A DNA stretch of 64,000 nucleotides, from positions 372,001-436,000 of the forward strand of contig NZ_BCYR01000003.1 of NCBI RefSeq assembly GCF_001598295.1, given 5' to 3'. This document shows positions 27,286 through 37,092 of the stretch, one piece after another. How positions within the stretch are numbered: the first letter of the stretch is position 1; the number at the start of each line of letters is the position of its first letter. The translations under genes were made by a program, and so were the position numbers. This stretch comes from Klebsiella ornithinolytica NBRC 105727 = ATCC 31898. Lineage in GTDB: Bacteria > Pseudomonadota > Gammaproteobacteria > Enterobacterales > Enterobacteriaceae. The notes under the pieces are model-generated. The model ran no database searches. It worked only from the letters and a program-made list of their open reading frames with translations, and was not told the DNA's origin.

Positions 27286-28407
27286 TCAGATCTGGCCTAA
27301 AGCCTGCTCCGCCAGCGCCGCAAAATAGCGGGCCGCCGGGGCAATTAAGTTGTCATCCGGATTGTAGGCCGGGTGGTGAAGACCAAATTCGCTGGCGCTG
27401 CCGATACTGACAAACGCGCCGGGAATATGCTGTAGATAGACGGCGAAATCCTCGCCGCCCATATGCAGATCCGCATGGCGGGTGCGGTAGCCGGAGCGAG
27501 CGGCAACGTCGCTGGCAAATTCCGCCCAGCGCGGGTCATTGACCAACGCCGTGGGACCGGCGTACCAGAACACATCTATCTGGGCGCCAAAAGCACTGGC
27601 GAAACCGGCGGCAATATCGCTGACCCGCGCCTTGACCCGCTGCTGCACCTCGCTGCTGTGGGTACGCAGGGTACCTTCCAGCTCCACGCTTTCCGGCAGC
27701 ACGTTCCAGGTATTGCCCCCCTGGATCCGCGTTACGCTCAGGACCACCGAATCGAGGGTGTTCACCTCGCGGCTGGCCACGCTCTGCAGGACGGTGACCA
27801 GCTGGCTGGCCAGCAAAATCGCATCTTTGCCTTCGTGCGGTCGGGCGGCATGCGCCCCTTTGCCGGTGACTTTAAAGACGAAACGATCGACGTTGGCGTA
27901 GAACGCCCCGCCGCGGGTGGCGAACTCGCCCAGCGGCAGGCCGGGTTCATTATGCATACCGAAGATCGCCGAGACGCCCTCCAGCGCCCCGGCGCGAATC
28001 AGGGTTTTCGCCCCGCCAAAATTCTCTTCCGCCGGCTGGAACAGAATCCGTACTCGTCCCGGGAGCGTCGCTTCGCGTTCTTTCAGCAGCAGCGCCGCCC
28101 CCAGCATCACGCTGGTGTGAATATCATGGCCGCAGGCGTGCATCACCCCCTCGTTTTGCGAGCGATACGGCAGGCCGGTGGTCTCAGCGATCGGCAGCGC
28201 ATCGATATCTGCACGCAGGGCGATAATCTTCTCGCCGCTGCCCACTTCGACGACCAGGCCGGTTTTCAGCGCGTAGGGCAGCACCCGCAGGCCGCCGCTC
28301 TCAAGCCAGTCGCGGATGCGCGCCGTCGTCGCCACCTCCTGCAACGAAAGTTCCGGATACTGATGCAGCTCGCGCCGCCAGCTAATCAGCTGTTGTTCAA
28401 AGCTCAT
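27286..28407 (-). CDS. M20-family amidohydrolase / N-acyl amino acid deacylase
   Basis: This 373-residue metallopeptidase-like hydrolase carries the binuclear metal motifs: HACGHDIH around residues 90-97, the catalytic Glu in PAEENFGGAK, and the C-terminal metal ligand in MGGEDFAVY. It is in the hippurate hydrolase/YxeP/YtnL group of N-acyl amino acid amidohydrolases. In the inferred pathway it would remove the acetyl group from N-acetylcysteine or from a cysteine derivative after C-S cleavage. Its start overlaps the stop of the upstream flavin oxidoreductase (ATGA). Confidence 0.9.
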   Translation of the reverse strand: MSFEQQLISWRRELHQYPELSLQEVATTARIRDWLESGGLRVLPYALKTGLVVEVGSGEKIIALRADIDALPIAETTGLPYRSQNEGVMHACGHDIHTSVMLGAALLLKEREATLPGRVRILFQPAEENFGGAKTLIRAGALEGVSAIFGMHNEPGLPLGEFATRGGAFYANVDRFVFKVTGKGAHAARPHEGKDAILLASQLVTVLQSVASREVNTLDSVVLSVTRIQGGNTWNVLPESVELEGTLRTHSSEVQQRVKARVSDIAAGFASAFGAQIDVFWYAGPTALVNDPRWAEFASDVAARSGYRTRHADLHMGGEDFAVYLQHIPGAFVSIGSASEFGLHHPAYNPDDNLIAPAARYFAALAEQALGQI

Positions 28408-29405
28408 GGCAACACCTCCGCGCCAAGATGGGCCTGAGCCAGCAGGCGGAGTGAGTCGAGGCGCGCCTGCCCCTCGGCGATCGGCGTGTCGATGATAAAT
28501 TCGTCAATATGCCAGGCGGCATGCAGGGCGTCGAGCTGCGCTTTTACTTCGTCTGCGGTTCCCGCCAGCAGCGAGGCCTCGCGGCGGGCGATGCGCACCG
28601 GCGGACTTCCGGCCTGACGGGCAAAGGCGGCCGCCTGCGCTTCGCTACCTACCGTCACCCGCTGGCCGTTTTCCAGTTCGACGCCCCAGATTTCAATCTG
28701 CTTCGCCAGTTCAATCGCCGTGGCGCTCTCTTCAGCGACAATGACCTGGATAGCGATGATGGCGTCGCGGCGACTCAGCGCCCGCCAGCGGGTTAACACC
28801 TCGCGCAGCAGCGTTTTGTCGCCGTTAAGGTGGGCGGCGAAAACGAAATTCCAGTCCAGCCGGGCGGCGAGCTGAACGCTCTCCAGGCTGGCGCCGAGCA
28901 GGAAGCCGTCGGCGCGACGCGGCGGGATTGGCGTGGCGCGCAGGTTCTCTTCCCCTGCGGCATCGGTGAGCGACAGCCAGTTATCCAGCTGGGCGAGGCT
29001 ATCGGCAAAAGTCCCCTTCTGCGCCGGATCAATCCCCTGCTGCAGCGCCCGCGTTGCCAGCGGCAGGCCGCCCGGCGCTTTTCCGACGCCAAGATCGACG
29101 CGGCCAGGCGCTATCGAGGCCAACAGGTTGAAGTTTTCCGCCACTTTGTACGGGCTGTAGTGTTGCAGCATGACGCCGCCGGATCCGACGCGAATCTGCC
29201 GGGTCTGGCCAAGGATCCAGGCAATCACCACTTCCGGCGACGGGCTGGCTAATTGATCGGTGTTGTGGTGCTCGGCAATCCAGAAGCGGTGATAGCCCCA
29301 GGCTTCCGCCTGTTGCGCCAACGTTAATGTACGCGTCAGCGCCTGAGCGGCCGTTTCTCCCGCCGCCAGCGGACTTTTATCCAGGATACTGATTCGATAA
29401 GACAT
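28404..29405 (-). CDS. LuxA-like flavin-dependent oxidoreductase (MsnO8 type)
   Basis: This 333-residue luciferase-like monooxygenase belongs to the YhbW/MsnO8 subgroup: SILDKSPLAAGETAAQAL, GYHRFWIAEHHN, VGSGGVMLQHYSPYKVAENFNLLASIAPGRVDLGVG. It is the promoter-proximal gene of the eight-gene operon. Two different flavin monooxygenases in one operon suggest two oxidation steps or two substrates; related enzymes sit in sulfonate and sulfur-scavenging clusters. The specific reaction is unknown. Confidence 0.88.
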   Translation of the reverse strand: MSYRISILDKSPLAAGETAAQALTRTLTLAQQAEAWGYHRFWIAEHHNTDQLASPSPEVVIAWILGQTRQIRVGSGGVMLQHYSPYKVAENFNLLASIAPGRVDLGVGKAPGGLPLATRALQQGIDPAQKGTFADSLAQLDNWLSLTDAAGEENLRATPIPPRRADGFLLGASLESVQLAARLDWNFVFAAHLNGDKTLLREVLTRWRALSRRDAIIAIQVIVAEESATAIELAKQIEIWGVELENGQRVTVGSEAQAAAFARQAGSPPVRIARREASLLAGTADEVKAQLDALHAAWHIDEFIIDTPIAEGQARLDSLRLLAQAHLGAEVLP

Positions 29406-29510
29406 TTCGCAGGCTCGTATTAATTAACATGCCTGCATTATTAGAATCTGCCGCGGCCACTGAGAAACAATTTATTTACATGTACTCTGCCGGAAAATAG
29501 ATATACGCAC

Positions 29511-30056
29511 TTAACGCAGCGCCACCTGCCGCTGCAGCTGACGGATGAAATCCTCGGTCTGCCGCGGGTGACGCAGGCGTACAAAGCGGATGTGCCGATA
29601 CGCCGGGTCGGTCATATCAGACTGATAACGCTGGCGATTGTTCTTCCAGGTTTTGAGGGTCCACCAGATAATCGAGTCGCGGCTGAGGAAGGCGCGACGG
29701 AAGCTTTCACGGTTGCCGGTTCCCGGCCACAGCTCCTGACCGCTGCTTGCCCGGGAGATGGCCCGACAGATGGCCTGGCGCAGAGTTCGGGCGAAACCAT
29801 AATCCACCCACACCACCAGATCGACATTGCGCCACTTAACCGGGCGGCTGCGGTTGTAGTTGCCGTCCAGCACCCAGCCGGGAGTCTCGGTGGCTGCAAC
29901 CACCCTGGCGAAGAACACCTCATCCGGCACGCCCTGCCACTCCGCGCGCCAGTAAAGCCTGTCCATCTCAATGTAGGGAACGGACAAGATCTGCGCGAGC
30001 CTTCGCGCCAGCGTCGATTTGCCGACGCCACTGGTCCCCACTACGTTGATATTCAT
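29511..30056 (-). CDS. P-loop kinase-like protein (adenylate kinase/FlaR-related)
   Basis: This 181-residue protein begins with a Walker A, MNINVVGTSGVGKSTLARRL, followed by VPYIEMDRLYWRAEWQG and WVLDGNYNRSRPVKWRNVDLVVWVDYGFARTLRQAICRA. This pattern is that of the small P-loop proteins annotated as topology modulation or adenylate-kinase-like ATPases. The real substrate is unknown. GGGAGACAGCG precedes the ATG. It stands between the sulfur operon and the cupin gene, alone on the minus strand. Confidence 0.8.
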   Translation of the reverse strand: MNINVVGTSGVGKSTLARRLAQILSVPYIEMDRLYWRAEWQGVPDEVFFARVVAATETPGWVLDGNYNRSRPVKWRNVDLVVWVDYGFARTLRQAICRAISRASSGQELWPGTGNRESFRRAFLSRDSIIWWTLKTWKNNRQRYQSDMTDPAYRHIRFVRLRHPRQTEDFIRQLQRQVALR

Positions 30057-30172
30057 CGCTGTCTCCCAGCCGTTGCGCCGCTGAGAATCATAGCCCGAAA
30101 AAGCCCAACGGCGCTACCGGCTGCCCCACGGAACACGGCCGGTAGCTCGGGCCGGACGCGGGGCCAACGGGA

Positions 30173-30571
30173 TTAGCCTGCCGGATACTGGTCGTCGGTC
30201 ACTTTTTCCAGCCAGCTTACCGGGCTGCCGTTTTCTGCTTCGGCAATCGCAATATGCACCAGGGCGGTCTCGCTGCTGGCGCCGTGCCAGTGTTTTACGC
30301 CCGGAGGAATCCAGGCAATATCGCCCTGATTCAGCGCCTGCGGCTCTTTGCCCCACTCCTGCAGCCAGCCGCGCCCCTGGGTGACGATCAGCGTCTGACC
30401 AAGCGGATGGGTGTGCCAGGCGGTACGCGCGCCGGGTTCAAAAGTGACCGTCGCACCGCCCACTTTTGCCGGCTCGCTGGCCTGGAACGGCGCATCAATA
30501 CGAACATCGCCGGTAAACCAGCTATCCGGCCCCTTTCTCGAAGGCTGTGAGCCGCTACGAATAATGTTCAT
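30173..30571 (-). CDS. Cupin-domain protein (mandelonitrile lyase/quercetinase-like)
   Basis: This 132-residue single-domain cupin has metal-binding motif 1 (His53, His55 and Gln59 in AWHTHPLGQTLIVTQG) and motif 2 (His94, His96 in PPGVKHWHGA). The family includes Mn-dependent hydroxynitrile lyases and proteins fused to carboxymuconolactone decarboxylases. I choose the start at 30571 because GAGAGGAAC lies upstream. It is divergent from a LysR regulator, which probably controls it. Substrate unknown. Confidence 0.85.
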   Translation of the reverse strand: MNIIRSGSQPSRKGPDSWFTGDVRIDAPFQASEPAKVGGATVTFEPGARTAWHTHPLGQTLIVTQGRGWLQEWGKEPQALNQGDIAWIPPGVKHWHGASSETALVHIAIAEAENGSPVSWLEKVTDDQYPAG

Positions 30572-30654
30572 TTCTGTTCCTCTCAACATGACGTGTCTGT
30601 TCAAAGTAGCGCAATCTGGCAACGAGGATTAGACTGCAAAATCAGAAAGGAACC

Positions 30655-30669
30655 ATGAACGAAATTCAT
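30655..30669. promoter_or_regulatory. Candidate LysR operator upstream of the cupin/LysR pair
   Basis: ATGAA and TTCAT form an inverted repeat with a 5-base spacer, so TGAA-N5-TTCA satisfies T-N11-A. It lies 16 bases upstream of the LysR start in the divergent region. Inferred autoregulatory site. Confidence 0.4.
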
Positions 30670-30672
30670 TAA

Positions 30673-31572
<900 letters not shown>

Positions 31573-31731
31573 ACTCATTGATATTTAAGCAAGTGCGGTC
31601 GAGAAATGTTTTACGTGCGTGACTATCTCGATACGTGTAGGATGCTGCGCCATGCTCTGCTTATCTCCTACGTCAGAATGATGGGAAAGCCAGCATAACG
31701 TACTGCTACTCAGCGGTGCGATGAACCACTC

Positions 31732-33225
31732 ATGGACATTGACAGGAAAATGGGTACATCAATGAATACAAAGCAACACTCGACGGCGGAACACCATGCC
31801 GCCAGACGTCACTGGCTCAACTCCCAGGAATCGGGCTATCACAAAGCGATGGGCAACCGTCAGGTACAGATGATTGCCATCGGCGGCGCCATCGGTACCG
31901 GCCTGTTCCTCGGCGCAGGCGCGCGTTTACAGATGGCTGGCCCCGCGCTGGCGCTGGTTTATCTGGTCTGCGGTCTGTTCTCATTCTTTATCTTACGCGC
32001 CCTCGGCGAACTGGTGCTGCATCGTCCTTCCAGCGGCAGTTTCGTCTCCTACGCCCGCGAGTTTTTGGGTGAAAAAGCGGCCTACGTCGCCGGCTGGATG
32101 TACTTCGTTAACTGGGCGATGACCGGGATTGTCGATATCACCGCCGTGGCGCTGTATATGCACTACTGGGGCGCCTTCGGCGATGTCCCGCAGTGGGTCT
32201 TCGCGCTCGGGGCGCTGGCGATCGTCGGTACCATGAACATGATCGGCGTGAAATGGTTCGCCGAAATGGAGTTCTGGTTCGCCCTGATCAAAGTGCTGGC
32301 GATTGTCGCCTTCCTGGTGGTCGGGACCATTTTCCTCGGCAGCGGCAAACCGCTGGACGGGAATGCCACCGGCTTCCACCTGATTACCGATAACGGCGGT
32401 CTGTTCCCGCACGGGCTGATGCCTGCGCTGGTACTGGTTCAGGGGGTGGTGTTTGCCTTTGCCTCCATCGAACTGGTCGGGACCGCCGCCGGCGAGTGTA
32501 AAGAGCCGCAGACGATGGTGCCGCGCGCCATTAACAGCGTGATCTGGCGTATCGGCCTGTTCTACGTCGGCTCGGTGCTGCTGCTGGTGCTGCTGCTGCC
32601 GTGGAATGCCTATCAGGCCGGGCAAAGTCCGTTTGTGACCTTCTTCTCGAAGCTGGGCGTACCGTACATCGGTAGCGTAATGAATATCGTGGTGCTCACC
32701 GCCGCGCTCTCCAGCCTCAACTCTGGCCTGTACTGCACCGGGCGTATTCTGCGTTCGATGTCGATGGGCGGTTCCGCGCCGAAGTTTATGTCGAAGATGA
32801 GCCGTCATCAGGTGCCGTATGCCGGGATTCTGGCCACGCTGGCGGTGTATGTCGTCGGGGTGTTCCTGAACTATCTGGTGCCGTCGCAGGTCTTCGAAAT
32901 CGTCTTAAACGTGGCTTCGTTGGGGATTATCGCGTCGTGGGGCTTTATCGTGGTGTGCCAGATGCGTCTGCGTAAAGCTATCAAGGAAGGGAAAGCGGCG
33001 GATGTCAGCTTCAAGATGCCGGGTGCGCCGTTCACCTCCTGGCTGACCCTGTTGTTCCTGCTCAGCGTGCTGGTGCTGATGGCCTTCGATTACCCGAACG
33101 GTACCTATACCATCGGTTCCATTCCGCTGATTGCGGTACTGCTGGTGGCCGGTTGGTTCGGCGTGCGTAAGCGCGTTCATGCTATTCATAGTACGGCGCC
33201 GGGCGTACAGTCAGCGCAAAAATAA
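31732..33225 (+). CDS. ansP: L-asparagine permease AnsP
   Basis: This 497-residue transporter of the amino acid/polyamine/organocation superfamily has twelve predicted helices and near-identical landmarks to E. coli AnsP: GNRQVQMIAIGGAIGTGLFLGAGARLQMAGP, FVSYAREFLGEKAAYVAGWMYF, ALSSLNSGLYCTGRILRSMS. It imports asparagine with protons. The start is uncertain: ATG codons at 31732, 31750 and 31762 are all in frame; E. coli AnsP would align best with the third or second, and ACAGGAAA lies before 31750. The C-terminal tail is shorter than in E. coli. The order ansP, yncE, yncD is the same as in E. coli. Confidence 0.95.
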   Translation: MDIDRKMGTSMNTKQHSTAEHHAARRHWLNSQESGYHKAMGNRQVQMIAIGGAIGTGLFLGAGARLQMAGPALALVYLVCGLFSFFILRALGELVLHRPSSGSFVSYAREFLGEKAAYVAGWMYFVNWAMTGIVDITAVALYMHYWGAFGDVPQWVFALGALAIVGTMNMIGVKWFAEMEFWFALIKVLAIVAFLVVGTIFLGSGKPLDGNATGFHLITDNGGLFPHGLMPALVLVQGVVFAFASIELVGTAAGECKEPQTMVPRAINSVIWRIGLFYVGSVLLLVLLLPWNAYQAGQSPFVTFFSKLGVPYIGSVMNIVVLTAALSSLNSGLYCTGRILRSMSMGGSAPKFMSKMSRHQVPYAGILATLAVYVVGVFLNYLVPSQVFEIVLNVASLGIIASWGFIVVCQMRLRKAIKEGKAADVSFKMPGAPFTSWLTLLFLLSVLVLMAFDYPNGTYTIGSIPLIAVLLVAGWFGVRKRVHAIHSTAPGVQSAQK

Positions 33226-33232
33226 CCCTATC

Positions 33233-33260
33233 GCGGTTTGTCCGTCACCGGGCAAACCGC
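33233..33260. terminator. Hairpin after ansP
   Basis: GCGGTTTG and CAAACCGC form a perfect 8-bp stem with a 12-base loop in the 45-base gap between the converging ansP and the lipoprotein gene. No strong T tract follows. Confidence 0.45.
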
Positions 33261-33270
33261 CGCTTCCTGC

Positions 33271-33492
33271 TTAGTTATCTTCCACCAGCTGCGACACATC
33301 GCTGCTGTTAATCTGGCGGTGATTGCCGGATTCATCCACATAGCTGGTCATACCGGTGTCTTTATCCAGACGCGGCTTACCCTGAGTCACAATGGTCTGC
33401 CCGCTTTTCGTCGTCATTACATAGTTTGAAGTACAGCCCGCAAGCAGTGCCAGCATCGCGCCAGCGCACAGAACCATAAATGGCTTATTCAT
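33271..33492 (-). CDS. YgdI/YgdR-type small lipoprotein
   Basis: This 73-residue lipoprotein has a signal peptide ending in the lipobox LLAGC (Cys21) followed by TSNYVMTTKSGQTIVTQGKPRLDKDTGMTSY, which is the DUF903 fold of YgdI/YgdR. Ser or Thr after the lipid Cys suggests sorting to the outer membrane. I choose the start at 33492 for the signal peptide and an upstream GGAGG; a longer frame from 33633 has no support. Function unknown; a small SH3-like periplasmic domain is expected. Confidence 0.88.
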   Translation of the reverse strand: MNKPFMVLCAGAMLALLAGCTSNYVMTTKSGQTIVTQGKPRLDKDTGMTSYVDESGNHRQINSSDVSQLVEDN

Positions 33493-33607
33493 ACATCCTC
33501 CAGAATGATTAATTCCGCCAGGCAGCAGGCGGCAAAACGATGATTGTAAAACCATAACCGCAATCGGGCCAATAAGTGTTTGTAACAGAGGGTGATTCTG
33601 GCGGGCG

Positions 33608-33625
33608 GGAGGGGTTTCCCCCTCC
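33608..33625. terminator. Hairpin after yncE
   Basis: GGAGGGG and CCCCTCC form a 7-bp stem with a 4-base loop, 12 bases downstream of the yncE stop codon on the minus strand. T tract weak. Confidence 0.4.
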
Positions 33626-33636
33626 TCAATCACGAC

Positions 33637-34698
33637 TTACAGCGCGATACGGATAACGTCATCCGGCTGGGTCGCTTCTTTCTGACGGGTCGACTCCTGC
33701 TTCACGCTGACATACAGCGTTTTACCGTCGGCGGAGAGCGTCAGGCTGTTCGGGTAGGTCGGCGTTTTGAAGGTTTTGACCACTTTATAGGTTTTAGCAT
33801 CAATTACGCTGACTTCGCCGGCTTTGCGATGGGTCACGTAGGCTTCATTGCGCGTCGGGTTGAACAGCACCGCCAGGGATTCCGGCGCAGCGATTTTCTG
33901 CAGCACTTTGCCGTCGCGCAGATCAACAACCAGCACTTCCGGCTGTTTACTGTCGGTGATGAAGGCGCGGTGGCCGGCGGTATCCAGGCTCAGGTTCAGA
34001 TAGAAGTGCTCTTTACCGTCATCCTGCAGCTTCTTGCGGCTGAGAATTTTGTTGCTCTCGCTGTCGATGGTCAGCAGCTCGCCATCGGCATTGGTGGTGT
34101 AAATACGCTTCGCATCAGCATCCACCGCCAGCCCGGTCGCCATGGCGCCAGTATTGGTGATAGTGTCTTTCAGCGTCAGCTTTTCACCATCCACAACCCA
34201 GATCACACTCTCTTTACCCAACCCGGTGATATAGACCGTGTTGGTTTTTTCATTGACCGCCAGCTCACGCGGCGCCAGCGGACGCACGGTTTCACTGCGT
34301 TGACGATTGTCGAGCACCAGACGGCCTTTCACCGCGCCGGTTTTCGCGTCAATGGCGGTAACGGTGCTGTCAGTGGTGTTACCAAACCACAGCGTTTGCG
34401 TAGCAGTGTTGATCGTCGCGCCGAACGGTTTCAGATCGTTATGAATAACCTGCGTCACTTCCAGCGTGGTCGGGTCGAGACGATAAACAATCCCGCCTTT
34501 ATCCAGTGAACGGCTTTGAGAAGTTGCGACCCACAGCGCATTTTCCTGCTGGCTGTAAGCCATTTCGTATGCGCCCTTACCGACCGCCTTGCGCAACATT
34601 TCTTCTGCCGCATGAGCGCTGAAGCTCCCCGCCAGCAGTAAAGAGGTTAATAACAGTGAACGACGCAGACGCGGCGCGGACAGATGACGTAATGACAT
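33637..34698 (-). CDS. yncE: Periplasmic beta-propeller protein YncE
   Basis: This 353-residue secreted protein has a signal peptide (cleaved near SAHA) and a seven-bladed YVTN-type beta-propeller with repeating blades such as TTLEVTQVIHNDLKPFGATINTATQTLWFGNT and AKTYKVVKTFKTPTYPNSLTLSADGKTLYVS. Length equals that of E. coli YncE, which is iron-repressed through Fur and reported to bind DNA; its real function is unknown. I choose the start at 34698 because GGGAG lies upstream; the frame extends further without support. It is divergent from yncD with a Fur-like box between. Confidence 0.94.
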   Translation of the reverse strand: MSLRHLSAPRLRRSLLLTSLLLAGSFSAHAAEEMLRKAVGKGAYEMAYSQQENALWVATSQSRSLDKGGIVYRLDPTTLEVTQVIHNDLKPFGATINTATQTLWFGNTTDSTVTAIDAKTGAVKGRLVLDNRQRSETVRPLAPRELAVNEKTNTVYITGLGKESVIWVVDGEKLTLKDTITNTGAMATGLAVDADAKRIYTTNADGELLTIDSESNKILSRKKLQDDGKEHFYLNLSLDTAGHRAFITDSKQPEVLVVDLRDGKVLQKIAAPESLAVLFNPTRNEAYVTHRKAGEVSVIDAKTYKVVKTFKTPTYPNSLTLSADGKTLYVSVKQESTRQKEATQPDDVIRIAL

Positions 34699-34784
34699 GA
34701 CGACTCCCTTGAATAAAACACCTATGTGCGTGCTCGACATTGCTTCCCTGACACAAAGTCCTGGCTTTGCGTTCATTTTCAAAT

Positions 34785-34803
34785 GCGAATAGTAATCATT
34801 ATT
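34785..34803. promoter_or_regulatory. Fur-box-like site between yncE and yncD
   Basis: The 19 bases starting GCGAATAGTAATCATTATT match the Fur consensus at about 14 of 19 positions by my count. The site lies 87 bases from the yncE start and 156 bases from the yncD start, so it could repress both divergent promoters when iron is abundant. Iron control of yncE is known in E. coli; binding here is inferred. Confidence 0.65.
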
Positions 34804-34958
34804 TGACATGAAGTGGAGCGTTATTTATGAAAACTGACGGCGAAAATAACCATTCGGTGCCATTATTTAACGAAAATAACGTTAATAATTTTCAAAAAAT
34901 TACAAAAGGGTTAACATGTGGACATATGTTCCGTTTGGTTCGTTTCACGAGTAGCTCT

Positions 34959-37070
34959 ATGAAAATCCTTTCCGTGCGCACGGCTGCGCTACCTGCCCTC
35001 CTCTTTCCGCTGATCGCTGTGGCCCAGCCCGGCACCAGCGATGAACAAACTATGGTTGTGACCGCCGCGCCGACCGCGGTCTCCGAGCTCGATACCCCCG
35101 CCGCGGTCAGCGTCGTTAACGGCGATGAGATGCGTCAGGCGGCGCCGCGAGTCAATCTCTCTGAATCGCTGGGCGCCGTACCGGGACTGCAGGTTCAGAA
35201 CCGACAGAACTATGCTCAGGATCTGCAGCTATCAATTCGCGGCTTTGGTTCCCGTTCCACCTACGGCGTGCGCGGGCTGCGCATTTACGTTGACGGTATT
35301 CCGGCCACCATGCCCGATGGCCAGGGCCAAACCTCGAATATTGATATCGGCAGCGTCGATAGCCTCGATGTCCTGCGCGGTCCGTTCTCTGCGCTGTACG
35401 GCAACTCCTCCGGCGGGGTGATCAATGTGACGACCCAAACCGGCAGCCAGCCGCCAACCATCGAAGCCAGCAGCTATTACGGCAGCTTCGGCACCTGGCA
35501 CTATGGCCTGAAGGCGACCGGCGCCGTCGGCGACGGAACGCATGCCGGGGACGTTGATTACACCGTATCGACCAACCGCTTTACCACTCACGGCTACCGC
35601 GATCACAGCGGCGCCCGCAAAAACCTGGCGAACGCCAAACTGGGCGTGCGCATCAATGACGTCAGTAAGCTGACCCTGCTGTTTAACAGCGTGGATATCA
35701 AAGCCAATGACGCCGGCGGCCTGACCTACGATGAATGGCGGAATAACCCGCGTCAGTCGCCACGCGGCGATCAGTACAATACCCGTAAGTCGACGAAGCA
35801 GACCCAGGCAGGATTGCGCTACGAGCGTCAGCTCAGCGAGCAGGATGACCTGAGCGTGATGATGTACGCCGGTGAACGTGAAACCACGCAATATCAGTCA
35901 ATCCCACGCGCGCCTCAGCTCAACCCCTCTCACGCGGGCGGCGTTATCGACCTGACGCGCCACTATCAGGGGATCGATACCCGCTGGACTCACCGCGGCG
36001 AACTGCTGGTGCCGGTCACCTTCACCACCGGTCTCGACTATGAAAACATGAGCGAGCGGCGCAAAGGGTTTGAAAACTTCGTGATGGTCAACGGCGCGCC
36101 GCAGTACGGCGAAGAGGGGAACCTGCGCCGTAATGAACGTAATCTGATGTGGAACATCGACCCGTATCTGCAGACCCAGTGGCAGCTGACGGACAAACTC
36201 TCCCTCGATGCCGGCGTGCGCTACAGTTCGGTATGGTTTGACTCCAACGATTATTACGTTACCCCGGGTAACGGCGATGACAGCGGCGACGCCAGCTACC
36301 ATAAATGGCTGCCGGCCGGCTCGTTAAAGTATGCGGTCACCGAGGCGTGGAACGTTTATCTCTCCGCCGGGCGCGGCTTTGAGACGCCCACCATTAACGA
36401 ACTCTCCTACCGTTCCGATAACCAGAGCGGTCTGAACTTCGGCCTGCAGCCTGCGACTAACGACACGGTCGAGATCGGCAGTAAGACGCGGATCGGCAAT
36501 GGCCTGTTTACCGCCGCGTTGTTCCAGACCAACACCGATAACGAGATCGTGGTGGATGCCAGCAGCGGCGGCCGTACCAGCTACAAAAACGCCGGCAAAA
36601 CCCGTCGTCAGGGGATGGAGCTGGGGCTGGATCAGCAGTTTGGCGAAAGCTGGCGTCTGAAAGCCGCATGGACCTGGCTGGATGCGACCTACCGGACCAA
36701 TGTCTGCGATGACGCCAGCTGCAACGGCAACCGTATTCCGGGCATCGCGCGCAATATGGGCTACGCCTCGTTCGGCTATCAGCCGGATCGCGGCTGGTAC
36801 GCCGGCAGCGATATTCGCTATATGAGCGATATCATGGCTAACGACGAGAACACCGCAAAAGCCCCGTCCTGGACGGTGGTCGGTCTCACCACCGGTTATA
36901 AGTGGAGCTATGGCAAGATGGACATGGATCTGTTTGGCCGCGTCGATAACCTCTTCGATCGCAGCTACGTCGGCTCGGTGATTGTCAACGAGTCCAACGG
37001 TCGTTACTACGAACCCGCGCCGGGACGTAACTATGGCGTCGGCCTGAATCTCGCCTGGCGTTTTGAGTAA
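34959..37070 (+). CDS. yncD: TonB-dependent outer-membrane receptor YncD
   Basis: This 703-residue receptor has a signal peptide (about 22 residues), a TonB-box-like stretch near EQTMVVTAA, a plug domain (LSESLGAVPGLQVQNRQNYAQDLQLSIRGFGSRSTYGVRG through GGVINVTT) and a 22-strand barrel ending in the C-terminal AWRFE. It matches E. coli YncD closely along its length. The ligand of YncD is not established; iron-chelate uptake is presumed from the adjacent Fur-like site. The start at 34959 is chosen because the signal peptide begins there; the ribosome site is weak, and 44 open codons upstream are probably leader sequence. Confidence 0.94.
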   Translation: MKILSVRTAALPALLFPLIAVAQPGTSDEQTMVVTAAPTAVSELDTPAAVSVVNGDEMRQAAPRVNLSESLGAVPGLQVQNRQNYAQDLQLSIRGFGSRSTYGVRGLRIYVDGIPATMPDGQGQTSNIDIGSVDSLDVLRGPFSALYGNSSGGVINVTTQTGSQPPTIEASSYYGSFGTWHYGLKATGAVGDGTHAGDVDYTVSTNRFTTHGYRDHSGARKNLANAKLGVRINDVSKLTLLFNSVDIKANDAGGLTYDEWRNNPRQSPRGDQYNTRKSTKQTQAGLRYERQLSEQDDLSVMMYAGERETTQYQSIPRAPQLNPSHAGGVIDLTRHYQGIDTRWTHRGELLVPVTFTTGLDYENMSERRKGFENFVMVNGAPQYGEEGNLRRNERNLMWNIDPYLQTQWQLTDKLSLDAGVRYSSVWFDSNDYYVTPGNGDDSGDASYHKWLPAGSLKYAVTEAWNVYLSAGRGFETPTINELSYRSDNQSGLNFGLQPATNDTVEIGSKTRIGNGLFTAALFQTNTDNEIVVDASSGGRTSYKNAGKTRRQGMELGLDQQFGESWRLKAAWTWLDATYRTNVCDDASCNGNRIPGIARNMGYASFGYQPDRGWYAGSDIRYMSDIMANDENTAKAPSWTVVGLTTGYKWSYGKMDMDLFGRVDNLFDRSYVGSVIVNESNGRYYEPAPGRNYGVGLNLAWRFE

Positions 37071-37092
37071 CCCCAGCCTTAGATCGTACAAA

